Positions 51,436 to 64,000 of a stretch of 64,000 nt of DNA are shown here, piece by piece (position 1 is the stretch's first letter; every line of letters starts with the position of its first letter). Source of the stretch: Synchiropus splendidus (taxonomy: Eukaryota > Chordata > Actinopteri > Syngnathiformes > Callionymidae); NCBI RefSeq assembly GCF_027744825.2, contig NC_071342.1, forward strand, positions 10,683,501 to 10,747,500. The letters run 5' to 3'. Made by a program: the position numbers and the translations under genes. The notes below the pieces were generated by a model. That model had not been told where the DNA came from. It saw only the letters and a program-made list of their open reading frames with translations, and searched no databases.

Positions 51436-52807
51436 ATGCCAGAATAAAAACATTTCACTACTTCGAGTCAATATATTTGAGTCAATATTTCAGCTCAGCT
51501 TGCTGAGATATTTTTGTTATCGCCAAGGCATGACCAAAACACTGGCTTATATTCAAATATGTTATTTTTCACCGTCTTGCATATTTTAAATAAACTAATA
51601 TATGTATGATTAAACATGTTAATAACACATTTTATATAGATTTACCGGGCAAGCCCTGCTTTCCTTAAAACTTAAGAGTCTCTCTCGCATGGTCAGTGCT
51701 ACAGTCAGGAAAAGTATCTTCTCTCCCATGTCCGGTCACATACTCGGATTATTTCGTATTAGAATGAAGGATGTGGACGCCTTCACAAACCCTGTGTGTT
51801 TTAACTGCTGAGAAACCAAATTTATATTAAATTGTTTAGTTGAAAAAACCTTTATATAACAATTAGGGCATTTATTTATACATAAATAGAAGCATTTCTA
51901 AAACAAATGTGTTTAATATTCCAGCCATAATATCCACATTAAAGAGCAGCAGCCTGACAGCAGCGATCAAAAAGCTCTTTAGAGCTAAAATGCTGCTCAT
52001 CACGAATTTAGATGGTGATGTTTTGACAAGCAAACTTTTCCTAATGGTCTTTATGGAAAGTTTCTACCCAAGCAAAAAAAAAAAAATGTCATAACACGCC
52101 CGTTGCTGCAGCTGCTCGGTTTAGTGTCTCGCTTTTTAATGTGAAACAATTGGAACTCTTCGGTCTGCTCTTGTCGCTCCATCACGACACAGTCTGGCTG
52201 TTGTGATTGAACATTACATTATTGGTTGAAGAGTTGTGCGGTGACTTCTTTTGTTTGCCCAAAGTGTCTCACAGTTTCTTGCATCTGGACAACAGTGGGG
52301 GGAACATGACACCTTACCAAACACAGGCCGCCGTATTAAGCCAGGACAGCTAATGGTTGGTCATTGGAAAACTAAACTACCAAAACATCAAGAGATCATC
52401 ATCAAAAACTGGGCAGCAACTTGCAATAAATACGTAAAAGTGGCAAATCCAACACCTGAGGGCCCCTTGGTGCCAGTAGTGCTGCGGGGGCCACATTATG
52501 TACTGTGGTTGGTGTGAGAGGTCATAAAAAAGTGGAAGCCATCAAATGAATTCAGTCTCGCAAAATATTTTAACCAAACATTAAATATAAATGTTGTGAA
52601 TTGAAAAAAGGACCATTTCGTTTGCCTACAGATTTCATTTCATGATTACAACTGATGTCACGAAATTAGAAATGTGAAGTAATTCATGTTTAAATTCACT
52701 ATTTGAACAAGAATGTCAAGCTGAAATATTTCTTCTTGATCAGTTTAGTGGTTTCACTATGACTTCAGCTTCTCTCTCCTAGTTGAGTTATACTCTCATG
52801 TCAGAAC
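51436..52807. other. Intergenic stretch
   Basis: AT-rich. An 88-codon frame at 52251-52517 has no recognised domain. Nothing else supported. Confidence 0.6.
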
Positions 52808-52968
52808 TAGTGATTGGTAGATGAAGATACATGAAACAGTGTCCTGATTTTCAGAGGCCACCAGATGGCACTGTCTGCTGTAAAATGTTTGGACTTGAAC
52901 AACTCATTCAGTTAGATCTCACATCGTGTTTAAACTAAGATCGCCATCTAGTGGCCCCTGAAAGATGC
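52808..52968. mobile_element. hAT-like MITE Z, copy 3 (right end lost)
   Basis: Starts TAGTGATTGGTAGATGAAG and runs to GGCCCCTGAAA; the right inverted terminus is missing. Confidence 0.68.
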
Positions 52969-55900
52969 AAAATACACCCTGTCTGCCAGGACTTTCCGAA
53001 AGAAGGCGGGGCCCACGCGCAGAAGTTCCCGACCGGGAAATGCGATGCAAGGTCCAACAATTTAAGTCTGAAATACAGAATCACAATCCAAAACATGAGG
53101 AGTCCAAAATACTCAGAAGTCCAAAAACCAAAGTGTCCACCAAACCGGGGATGAAACCATGGGACGAGAAGAGTTGAAAGAACTCAAATACACAAACGGA
53201 AATTCATTCATGTGGTACAAAACTACAACCAAAACATTCAGGCACCTGGGCCAAGTAGAAAATAACGCTGTCAGGAGTTCATTATACAGTGCGATGAGTT
53301 GCTCAGAGGCTTTTATCGGTGGACAAATCCAGACAATCTGGGACACAAGTGATCAGTTGGTCCGAGTAGTTGCTGCAGTTGATTTCCCTTCGGCGACATC
53401 CCCTACATCAGACAACAATCCTGAGACCCCTGACTACAGGCAAAGGACCACATTTGGCCCATAGGCCACACTTTCTTGTCTCGTATTCTCCGTCTGAAGC
53501 CTAACCTCAGGTTCAGAGGTGTGCATGGGTTTCACTCTGGAGCCTGTGATGGAGCCAGATCTGTCCAAAGGGTCCAAACGTCTTCCAAGCTGCGCTGTTG
53601 AAGTCGATCTGCCTTCAAACTTTGATCCGTTTACACTGCTCTTCGTTGATGGAGCAGCATGTTGCGAGCTGGTCTCCCTGGGCCGACTGAGTAATGGTAT
53701 GATAAATGTAGAGTTGCATGTGTGACATGTGTAGAGTTGATGTGTGACAATTTGTTGAGAGCCTCCACACAGACGCTGCAAGCATGTGACAAGCAGAGCT
53801 CTCCATGTCATTAAAAGGATGCAGACTTGGTAAATAAGTTAGCTGGGATGAAAAACGGGAGAGTGACGTCTCCCACCTGCGAACCATCAAAGTGCAGGGC
53901 ACGCGTAACCTTCGCTGTTTGAGGTGCTAACAAAGTAAAGTTGAGCCTTGCACGCCAATGTTTTCATCAACTTAACACCTTGAGAGCTGTTTTAGAGCCA
54001 ATTAAAGTCCAAATGTATTCTGACAACCTGTAAATTTGATGCTCAGAGGGAAAGTTGACAATGAATTATTCAGTGTAATATTTTAAAAAATATATTTCAA
54101 TGTATAAATCAGGCCTGATTTGACGTTTTCCTGATACTTGAGTGCTTCGATTTACGCTGCGATTGTGTTTTATTAGTTAAAAATAAATAATAATGTAAAG
54201 GGACATTACAGTTTCCCACCGACATTTGGTCAATGTGGTGAATGAGGTTGTATTTGTGTAATTATAAAGAGTATTACTCGCCCTTTATAAATATACAGAG
54301 TAGTTTATGTGCAATAACAAGGTACAGGTTCTGACAGTAACATTTGGAGGCCAAAATGTCTCAGCGATTGAGAGCCTGCGTTGTTACAGACCAGTGTGCA
54401 GATGCAGAAGGAGAGAGACTCCAATATCCAACTACTATTCCCACAGTTTTACCAGTTTCATTTATTCTGTTTGAGTATACTGAGCGGTGGTTAGCAGAGG
54501 CCTGTTAGCACATGCCTGCCACTTCTCTCAAAACCAGCATAAAACTCTCACAAAAGAGGTCCTTGTCAGGCCACACTTCCCATTTCTCTAGTCTCTGTAG
54601 CCAAGTTACTACTACTTACTATATGTATTATGAGTGCAGTCTGTGGTGCGCTCGCGAAATGGCACTGTGGAGTGACAGCCGCCCCGATGCTAGCATCAGC
54701 TACGTGAATTGAGAAACAAGTCCTTGGTATACATAGTTGGTGTTTGAAAATAAAAGCTTGTCACGAATGTTAACCTTGTGCGTTTTCCCAAATGGGTATT
54801 TTAACAACTTCTCAGATTGACAAACGGTTTGTACGTTGCAAAATAGCTGCCAACCTGTTTTCCATGCTGAAAAACGTACATTGTGATTCAGGATTTTTAT
54901 TCATCGTATCTCCGAAAATTGTATCATGTCCCAAACATTCCTAACTTCAAAAAATAAACAACAGTGTTGCACTAACAATACTCCTCAATAGATCAGTTTC
55001 ACCAGACGTTCCATGACCTTCTCTGCACTGTGACCAACAATACAGTCCTGAATATCATACAGTATACCAAGTTTGTCCCTGATAATGAATGTTCATAATA
55101 TCTTCATAAAGCCTTATGGATGCACTGATAATGCATTTTCGATGTTTTATAAACTCACTTGACACAGCAGTTAAACACAAAAACAGCTCTTTTTTTAACT
55201 TTAAATGTTGTTGCAGCAGAGAAGCACAAAAGGGACACCATCCTATTAAAATAATAATTCATCCGAGAACAAAAGGATCGGTACACAAAGTCAGCAAATT
55301 GGGCTAAGCATCCAGATTGTGTGGAATGTGGGTGAACGCAACGATTTTGCTCCCACAGCAGCATGAAATCCCGCACCTCCCAGTTGAGCTTCAAAAGCAA
55401 ATTAAAGTCCTTGACCAGGTGTTGAAGCAAATGCCACTATCAGCTCACCTCTTCCAGTCGTGCATGTAAACATTGCTAGCGACGAAAGATTGACTCCAAC
55501 ACCTTTTCATTGCCTCTGCAGGAAACAGTTTGCATTTCCACCACAGAGCGAAGTGATTCTCCAGATACATCAAGGTCACAGCGCGGTGATTGGGGCGAGT
55601 GATTTTCGCCTCTTTGATTTCCCAGCAGAGAATTTATTAGATTGTTCAATTTTGTATTTTTTTAATGCATAAACTAAAGGTTCTTCCGACGAAGTCTGCT
55701 TTTCTCTGCTTGGATTTGTTGTTATTTTGCTCAAAAGAATGTATGAATACAAATGCTCGACAAAGCAGTGGGGGTGAGACATTTTATGCTCCAGCTTTAT
55801 GTTCAAATCGTTCTAAAAATCGTTTGATCATTTTATATGATGGACGATACAATGTAAAGAGCTTGTTTGGTGAGGAAAATTTGTTTGGAGAAGAAGAAGT

Positions 55901-58630
55901 GTATTTTAATCCTACTTTCCCACACAAACAAATAACAGCTGCTGTCACGTCAGGGGCACAACAGACTCTTTTTTTGTAGTTTCCTTTTCAAAACAGTCAC
56001 CTTTCTCGCCGTTGGCATCCAGTCAAGAGGCTTCAGCCAAAACAAAACACGCACATGGCTCTGTCCATATCCAGATCCGTGCGGAACACTGAACATAAAT
56101 GGACCTTTATTCTGTGTTTCTCACTTCTCTGTAGTCACGTGATCAGAGTCTTCATTTGTGTAGTGTCGATACCGATCAAACGAGGTCACGGCATGTGACT
56201 GAAGGGTCATTTCGCCCATGTTTCACTAGCGTTTGGCTTCTCTCAATAAATTAACTGAGGTACACAATGCCCCCACCCCTCTCTCATCGAGCCTAAATGT
56301 CACTGAAAATTGTTGCCTTTGCTCCCAGCGCGCAGAAGAATTCATAAAGCTTCCGAGAATGCACCGAACAGGAACAAGCCTCCAGTTTACTCTCACACTG
56401 ACATCTCGTGTCTAAACAAGCTCGGAAGTCTTCAGGAAAGACACAACGCTCTTTCCTCTGTGTTCAGGATGAAATGAGTCCCACAGCAATGAGCAGGGGA
56501 GTGGGTTACTCCTGGTGAAATGAGTCAGGATTTATTATCAAGGACAACTAGTTATTATAAGTATTATAACTGAACAGCCACCAGAGTTTCCCTCACACAC
56601 GAGTTCGACTGAGACTGAAACTGGTGTTGTTCAGTTCAAGTACGGCATGCTTTATTTCATTTGGCTCAGGAATCAAATGAACATTTCATGTCCGAGTCGA
56701 AATCCAGGATTGACCCTGATGCATTTATTTAAAAATCCTCCGGAGCTAGCCATTTTTTTTTTATCAAGGAAACCTTCACTACTGAGATAAGAAACTGATC
56801 TGAGGGGTTCAAACTGAGACATCCCACCAACACCCAAGTGCACTCACACATTGTTTAGACCTTTCACGATTATAACAGAGGGGTGTTTCCGTCCTTCACT
56901 TCGCTGATAAATGTAGCTGATAAAATAAACTATGTTCTGTGACCAAGTGTTTCACAAAAGTCTTCGAAAGGCAAAATCCAGGGTAAATGGTGGGGGTACC
57001 AGAACAGATCCCTGTGGTACACCAGTACACTGGTGTGGTCAGATCAGCTGCATATTAAATTATCCAGGGAAACAGTCTCTCAACACGACAAATTCTAAAT
57101 TGGTGTAGTCCGAAATCCGAGCAGACGGAAACTAAACAGTGAATGTCCAAAACACAAACAGGAGAGAGCTCGAGACAGGATTCCCACCGGCGCAGCTAAA
57201 GCAAGACTGTCCAAGAGTAATCCCACCAAATAGGCAGTCGGAGCGATCGGGTTCAAGGTATGGTACCGTGGTGGCCAATCGATCGAACTGGTCATGCAGA
57301 AACAGACACACAACAGCAACGGTAAACGTGACCTCTTCAGGATTCTTCCTGTGAAATGAACTTTTAAAAAAACACCTTCACTCTGTGCGTTTTCTCTTGC
57401 CACCTTGTTTTATCACGCTGGAGGACATAATTCCTGGTCCTGGTGAGGCAGAATCTTTATGTGTGGTGTGCAGCGTTGGGACTAAACTCACTGCACACAT
57501 CAATGATCAACAGCAGAATTTTTATCTTTTGTGTGTGGTTAAAAAAATCCCTAAAGATTTAGAAATTCCTGTTTGTGGCCCCCTTCAGTCGTGGCCTCAG
57601 AAGGTTGTGCAGATCCTGCCAGGCATGATGATGGTGGTATTGACTTTGCACTAGATGAGTGTGTTTCACATCTTTCTCTTGGCGTTTGGTCCTTTATTTA
57701 TTTATTTATTTTAATAAATAAGATCTATTAATTTCATCCCATCAACAGCACAAGGACCCTAAGGAAGTATCGTGAAGCACTAAACCAGAGCATATTGATT
57801 TTTTTTAAAAAGGTGATTTTATTGGTTTAAAACTAGCATTTATGTCTCCCAGAGAATTCAGAAAATCCTGCTGACCTCTTCACCTTCCCCGAGCGAATCA
57901 GTGGAGCAGTTCCCGAATTAGCTGGCAGACTTAAAAACTCCGGCAGATGCAAACTCTTCAGCATCACGCCAGGGTGAGATGTCACCAGAAGTAGTCAGCA
58001 AACATTAGAGTACAGAATGTAATTAGGTGTGAGGCAGCTCAGGAAGTAGGTTGTGTCTGACAGGAGTGTTTCTCTGTCTGTTGACGGGAGATAAGCTGCA
58101 GCTATTTCCATGCGTCTCATCAGGTGTGAAACTGTGCCGGCTGCCATTCTGCTGAGTCGCTGCCCTCCATCACTGGATGTGGTTGTTCAGAAATCCATTT
58201 GAATGTATTTTAAACACAAATAGAACATCAAGGCTGCTGGGTCGCGCTGATGTTTATACAAAGCTGTTTGTCGATGAGACAACGGCAATAGTGAATGTAG
58301 TAATATGTTTTTTCAAAGACAAAGAAAAAAAAAAAATCACACAGAAAAATTGTTATTATTATTTATGGATAGGAACGTCTTTGTGCATCTTCCATCAGAC
58401 CTCTCCTTTTTTCCCCGCAAATTCTAGCTCCATCTTTCCTTTTTGCTTTAAGCATTTTAGCTAGATATTTGGAAAATTTCACTTCAGGACAGTAAAGCGT
58501 TCAGTTTCCTAATATGAATATAAAGAAATCCATTGGTTGACAAGACTCCATTACTGGTCAGATGGGCTTTCTTCTTTCGGGGACCACTGGACAGTGAATC
58601 TGTAAATCACATTGCCCCAAATGTGCGATT
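52969..58630. other. Intergenic stretch
   Basis: Beginning (53040-53160) has a CCAAACCGGGGATGA word distantly like repeat T. Open frames at 53434-53811 (minus), 55665-55979 and 57385-57654 lack recognisable domains or splice context; I do not call them genes. Confidence 0.6.
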
Positions 58631-58990
58631 GTTATGGTTCGAGACACGAAGCGGGACCCAAGTGCAGTGATGAGTAACTTACAGGAGGCAGGGTGCGGAG
58701 CTAGGTACAACATTTAATGCATCACAACAATAAAACCAGAACAGAAAGCGTCACCGAACCGGGAGAAGTCCATAAACCAGAATAAGAGTCCAACAGAAAC
58801 TGTCACCGAACCGGGAGAATCCAGCCAACTTACATCTGTAAACAGAGAGAGAAAACACAGTGAACCGAAATAGTAAATCACAGAACAAACCAGGAGACAG
58901 AGGAAGGAACAAAACACTAACTGAAGAGATTATCAACTCCAGCCTTGTGCCATCAACCAGGATGGAAGGAAGGAAACACAAAACGCACAG
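58631..58990 (-). repeat. Dispersed repeat T, copy 2
   Basis: Related to 42142-42600. The GTCACCGAACCGGGAGAA word occurs twice within about 60 bp here, each time after AACCAGAA, indicating an internal tandem duplication of about 52-60 bp. Confidence 0.6.
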
Positions 58991-61824
58991 TCGATTCCCG
59001 CTTGTTATATTTTTCATTTATTTATTCTGATCATTTTGTATATGTGTAACAGTCTTTTTATATTACATTATTTTATATTATTTATTATTTTGTTTCCCAA
59101 AGATATATTTATTTTCTGATGAAACTATCAATCATTTGTATTTTGTTTAATCGTAAACCCATTTTTTATATTCTGTATTAGTGCCATTTCATAAACGGAA
59201 TATAACATTGTTATTAAAAATCTATTTTTTTCCCCTTTTATTATGTTTTTAACCGTTCTAATTCTGTCATTCATGATATATCATTGTACTTTGGTCCATA
59301 TATAATAACAAGCATCACATTTTTCTGGCCAACAGTTGTTACATTATATTTTGAATATCACTCAGTTTAAAATGAGGCAAACTATTTATTTAGTTTCCCC
59401 TGTAACTACAGCTGCTGGTGATAATAGCCCTGGAATTACTGTGTTCCCACGAGACCAGATGTTGTTTTCTCAATGCTTTTATTGAATGGAGAGGAAAAAT
59501 GGAAAAAATGAACATACAAAAAACTCAAACCTTAAAAGACAATGGGACCTCAAGCCAGTGACATTTCACAAAACAAACCAGATTTTCTTCCTTTTTGTTT
59601 CTCATCCATCACCTGAAGTGACTCGATATCGATATACATATTTAAATGCAGGCTGCACAGGAGCACTTAACACACCACAGACATTCATCATGCTCCCAAA
59701 AGCAAAGTCTGACGTCAGAAGTTCGCAGCGTTTGGTCTTTTTTCAAGCGCAACTATAAAGCATCTCACTGTGGATTCTGACAGCGTGAGGCAGCGGTAAA
59801 TCACATTTGTCTTCCTCCTGGTTCACCTCATTAATCTGAGGCCTCAGATGGAAGTTTGTTTACCGTCTATCTGGGGATCCTGCTTGTTGTACACCAGTGA
59901 GTGAAATGTTAATTGTGCATTGCACTTTGATTTATAGATATAGATAAGTATCCAGCAGGAGCTTAATCTGCATATTCTGGATTGTCACTACCTCGAAATA
60001 AACTATGACTGTTCCTTCCGCACAGCACTCCGATTGCAACTATGAAATTATGGTTTTAAAAAACATTACAGACTTATATAAGTCTATAACTTAAATCCTT
60101 TTTTGCATTGGAATAAATGCAATTGAGCATTACACATAAAACACTTCAAATGACGCAGTGAAATACTTTTGCCCCCTGCATAAAACCGCCATGAAACATC
60201 AGGAGAAAAACAAAAAAACGAACAAATAAAAAAATATGTCTTCACTCATCGTCACTTACTGTATACTCTGGAGAGCCATTTTCATCTGTAAAAGGATCAT
60301 TAAAAATGAAGCAACTACCGTAGACTGTTCTTATTGCGCCATCCTGTGGTAACTTTGTACAACTGCACGTTATTTTGTCAGCGTCTTCAATCTTCAGTCT
60401 ATGAAATAAGACTAATAAGAGTATGTGGTTTCGCTGTTTTAATACTAATACTTACATTTAAATTGTGTACTGTAGCTCGCACACCATACTGGAGAACACT
60501 TGAAACAAAGTTTCAATACAATAATGATCAAGACTTCAAGACTGTGAACTCTGAAAGAGAGAACAGTAAAGTTAGCAAATTAGACTTAAATTCTAATGTG
60601 CAAAAATGGGCAAATCCAAAAATATGTACTGTACCTTTGTAGTTCACGGTGGACTGGCCCTTAATATGTATAATATAATGTAGCCCCTCTATAGGTGCAG
60701 AATGGGCAAAGAAAAAGTCCAGGGCTGCACACCTAATCTCCATTGTTATGTGTCTCTATATAGACAACAAAATAGACAGAATCACATTGAACAAATGTTG
60801 ATTTTTGTTACAATGTCCAATACATATCAGACTTTAAAAAAGGCTACATCTTTTAATCATGAAACATCATTCATTCTGACAAATATATATCTTGTTCAAC
60901 ATTATAACAAGTTTCATCCAAATGTTATTACATTTCCTGTGTTCAGGTTTGTTGTTTCTTTTTCACATCCCCTCGCTTCTAACTTGATGGCAGCGCAGCT
61001 GGATCTCATTCCGCTGATCAGTCTACATGGATTTCTTCACCTAGGTTCCACCGTGCACTGCCAGATGGTCACTTCGTGTTCCAATGGTAACGTTCTCTCT
61101 CGACCCTCCGATCTCTTGTTACTCTGATTTATATCTCCGTTTTCTGCGTGTGCGTTTGTATCCTTTCTTCCACCTATTTAGTTGGTCTCCTTCTCCAAGT
61201 CATAGTTAATCCTTGTGTGTGTGTGTGTGTGTGTGTGTAGAACCACCACCGAGTGTTTTGTGTTATTTGGGCCTTGTGAGTTTTCAGGTTCAAACTTAAT
61301 TCACCTGCTTTTCTGTTTTCAGGTTTTCACCCCTTGCCTACGTGTTTGTCCTCCTCGCTCCACAACATTACACTCAAAAATATGGATAAAGAGACAAACA
61401 AAAATTACAAATATAACATAGGGAAACGTTGCCTTAGAACTGTGGCATCACAACAATATGATATAATATGAAAAGGTAATATGTTAAGAGCGTATTCAAA
61501 AGTCCGCTTTAAAGAAGTCCAGTGTTGTGGACACTTGGCTGAAGTTTTGTGGCCTAATGGAGATGCAGGCGCAAAGGTTGATGGCCGTGTGTTAACGTTG
61601 AAGACGGGCTGAGCTAAACGTTGAGTCACTTAGGTGGGCAGGACCCTCAAGCCCAACATGGGCTGCCCAAGACCCTGCGAGAGGAGCCGAAGGCTCCAAG
61701 CAGCGACCACCACTGCATTAGTTCATGGTATTAGTTTAGTGTTTGACACTGAACACATTGACCACAGATACTTTGCATCTTGAACATTGAATAGACTCAC
61801 AAAATGCTGCTTATTGCCTTTCAG
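58991..61824. other. Intergenic stretch
   Basis: AT-rich to about 59400; then short unsupported frames, including 141 codons at 60702-61127 with no recognised domain. A GT microsatellite lies at 61214-61240. Confidence 0.6.
61214..61240. repeat. (GT)n microsatellite
   Basis: About 12 GT units. Confidence 0.95.
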
Positions 61825-61902
61825 TTTAACAAGTCAAGATTTGAAGGTGCCCATGTTTCAGCTGCAAATCCGAATCTTACATTGGCTAGGACACAGAATC
61901 AG
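61825..61902 (+). pseudogene. Linker exon a of DUF6729-type remnant
   Basis: 78 bp, acceptor TTGCCTTTCAG, donor CAG|GTACAG, phase 0 on both sides; reads FNKSRFEGAHVSAANPNLTL and six further residues. Confidence 0.5.
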
Positions 61903-61974
61903 GTACAGTCTAATGGCATCAGATAGTAACTGTAGAAAATGTGGTTGTCAGTACAAATGACTCTTGTTTTGCAG

Positions 61975-62034
61975 AGACTAGGCGTGGAAGGCAAGTCCTC
62001 AGTCTCCAGGTCTCCAGTTAGTGCTGCCACATCA
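61975..62034 (+). pseudogene. Linker exon b of DUF6729-type remnant
   Basis: 60 bp, acceptor CTTGTTTTGCAG, donor TCA|GTGAGT, phase 0 on both sides; reads RLGVEGKSSVSRSPVSAATS. Confidence 0.5.
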
Positions 62035-62130
62035 GTGAGTTTCACTTTTCGGCCACAGCATATGTAGTAGTTCTTCACTTCATTCTATGTACAGCACCAA
62101 CAGTTTGAATGTTCTACAAACCTCTTTTAG

Positions 62131-62190
62131 ACTCCAGCACCTCAGACAGAGGCTCCTGGGACAGTGCCGGTGGATGCTGCTTCTGTATCA
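62131..62190 (+). pseudogene. Linker exon c of DUF6729-type remnant
   Basis: 60 bp, acceptor CCTCTTTTAG, donor TCA|GTAAGT, phase 0 on both sides; reads TPAPQTEAPGTVPVDAASVS. Same length and phase as exon b. Confidence 0.5.
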
Positions 62191-63312
62191 GTAAGTGATC
62201 TGATATTTTGTCTCATATACACAACCTCAGCAGTGCAGTTCACCGATACAAAGTATGGTGTATACATTCTTTTGTTTGTTTATCCAAAGGCTGACTCCAC
62301 ACCATCACAGCTCCTGTGTCCTCCTACAAGTGCACAGGTGTCACGTTTGTGGGCAGAGGGCTTACCCCAAGAACACCGTGGGTGGATGGCGAAGATGTTA
62401 TTTAAGACAGTGGCCAAAGCAGAACTTAAGGACAACCTGACGCTGTGGTACCACCCAACTCAGCAGAGTCATGTCTACCACCAGGTGCCTTCACCTGGCC
62501 CACTCACTGCTTGTTTGGATGCCTTATAAGCTGTGGAACGTGAAGGTGGTGCCCCAATCCTTCTTGTGGTGGGCATTAGCTGACTGGGGCAGGGCGGGTC
62601 CTGGATGTTGACCACATCAATAATATGGATACTGAGACACTGGCTCGTGCAAAGTGCAAAGCCTTGCATGTTTCCTGGAGCCAGGCTGTCCTCCAACAGC
62701 TGGACTCAGCTCACAGGTTAGAATTCCGTGCTATCCTAACTCAAAAGTGTTGTCTCTCTTCTTCAAAAGAATTCTGTGGAGCATTCTTACGCCTGTGATG
62801 TCCGGGTAATTCCGCTGCTGCGGGAGAGGAGCCTGGGTAACAGCCCAACACGTGTTCTCAAACAACTTCGGGAGAACCATACAGGAGGAGTGGCTCCATC
62901 GTGTGGCCCGATACACCACAGAATGCATGTGGGCAAAGGTCCGGCAGCTTCAGGCTTCAGTGGTGCTTGACAGATATCTTACAAGAAAGGAGATGGCTCT
63001 CCACTGCCGTCGGAGGACACGGGGAGAGGACACCACAGTCAAGCTTTTGGAGGAGCTGCTGGCTTCACTCGTGGCCCCGACTCCCTCGGAGTTTATCTGT
63101 TTGACCGGGAGAGGATGGCAGGATGGCACAGGCAGTACAACCTGTTGTTCTTTTTCAGTTTGTCCCCAAATCAGGCCATATAAGAGGACAGTGCAGGCAA
63201 ATACCTGTGAGGAATGTGGTCAGTCAGTTTTGTGGGAGGGTGTACTACCCGCATTTTGAGGCACTCTCGAAACAGTGGCTAGAAGGGATGAGGAAGAAAT
63301 TTCTTAAATGAA

Positions 63313-64000
63313 GATATTCTGAATATTTGTACATAGTTACGTCATGTTGTACACACACATTTTTTTACTTAGATTTTTCAGATGTCTTGCAGCAGGACTG
63401 GCCATTGGCAGAAGAAACCAAACAGCTCTTTCCAGAGCTACTTCTACATACATGCTGAAAATATTATGTATATCTGTGTGTCTATGAAAATTAATACATT
63501 TGTTTGTGTACACTAAAAACTGTCCTAGATTTTCAGGTATCTTGCAGCTGAACTGCCTGAGGCAATACAGCACTACTTCTACTGTGGTAGTGGTGTAGCC
63601 ACAATGGGCAGCTGGATTGAGACTCAAACATTTCTTTAGGTTCTAACTGCAATAAAATACAGCAGCACTTCTGAGAGTGAGGCAAGTGAAATGTTCAACA
63701 TGAGGTCAGTTTATGATTATGGACAGTTTGTACACATGTATCTTTTAAATTATCTTTTCATCTTACAACACTGATTTGGTTTAGCATAAAGTGTGTCATG
63801 GTGGCTCAAGGGACCAGACCTAAATGCCAAGATTGTTAACAGTGGACAGAAGACTCAAAACAACAAGATTTACAGAGATGTAATACAAATACACAAAAAT
63901 TGAAGAGAAAAAACAAACAAACAGGAAACAAGGGCGTGGTCACCAACACAAAGGGACTGGCAAAAGCCTGAAACTGAAAATAGGCAAATGCAAGTCAAGC
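63313..64000. other. Flank of the DUF6729-type remnant
   Basis: No coding sequence recognised. The last 200 bp (from about 63790, GTGTGTCATGGTGGCTCAAG) resemble the 31975-32080 stretch (CTGTCATGGTTTTGGACTCA) in layout and A-rich composition, as ends of a common fish repeat would, but this match is weak. Confidence 0.5.

Larger units (their letters stand above)
61825..63312 (+). pseudogene. Broken copy of a multi-exon DUF6729-type fish gene family
   Basis: Three small exons in phase 0 with good splice sites: 61825-61902 (26 codons), 61975-62034 (20 codons) and 62131-62190 (20 codons), encoding Ser/Thr/Pro-rich linkers. A long exon from 62290 then carries LTLWYHPTQQSHVYHQVPSP, a CPNPSCGGH zinc-knuckle-like site, RVIPLLRERSLGNSPTRVLK, KEMALHCRRRTRGEDTT and a C-terminal CEECG...YYPHFEALSKQWLEG zinc-finger-like end. 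These blocks match, from memory, large multi-copy fish proteins with DUF6729. Frameshifts near 62510-62550 and 63190-63240, a stop in the knuckle (about 62577) and loss of the central region show it is dead. Their origin from a mobile element is likely but unproven. Confidence 0.65.

Noticed and set aside
53434..53811. 125-codon minus-strand frame
   Set aside because: No recognised domain and no splice-site pattern; composition matches the local non-coding sequence.
60702..61127. 141-codon plus-strand frame
   Set aside because: No recognised domain, no splice or promoter context, AT-rich surroundings. Treated as chance.

Overview
The window is nuclear DNA of a ray-finned fish (teleost). It carries one clear protein-coding gene on the minus strand, cut by the left edge, and otherwise introns and intergenic DNA full of old transposable elements and microsatellites. 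The teleost call rests on vertebrate-type split exons, two minimal introns (64 and 72 bp), fish-type repeat remnants (Rex1/L2-like and DIRS-like retroelements, many short hAT-like and mariner-like elements) and a CNTNAP gene far more compact than in mammals.

Gene: 38970 down to 514 (minus strand) holds the first eleven coding exons of a contactin-associated protein (Caspr/neurexin IV family), most like CNTNAP5. All eleven exons join in frame with consensus splice sites. They give 578 codons plus one base: signal peptide, discoidin (F5/8C) domain, laminin-G domain 1, laminin-G domain 2 and a first six-cysteine EGF module. The fibrinogen-like region, two more laminin-G domains, second EGF, membrane span and cytoplasmic tail expected of the family must lie beyond position 1. 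The gene is probably functional; I see no frameshift or internal stop.

Introns: intron 1 (17.4 kb) is the main repeat reservoir: three hAT-like or unclassified short repeats, a transposon nested in another transposon (25914-27081), a Rex1/L2-like retroelement that lost its catalytic core, and a roughly 600-bp minisatellite. Introns 9 and 10 hold a DIRS-like reverse-transcriptase fragment, a two-copy element and a hAT-like MITE. A CA/TA microsatellite sits about 95 nt inside intron 4, next to the exon 4 donor.

Upstream (38971-64000): 25 kb without a recognisable intact host gene. It contains a 705-bp mariner/pogo-like inverted-repeat element, LINE 3' fragments, further short repeats and, at 61825-63312, a broken copy of a fish multi-exon family (the DUF6729-type proteins) that still keeps small phase-0 exons with good splice sites. 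That remnant is the least ordinary object here. I found no CRISPR array, operon, rRNA or convincing tRNA, and nothing I can defend as a new biological system.
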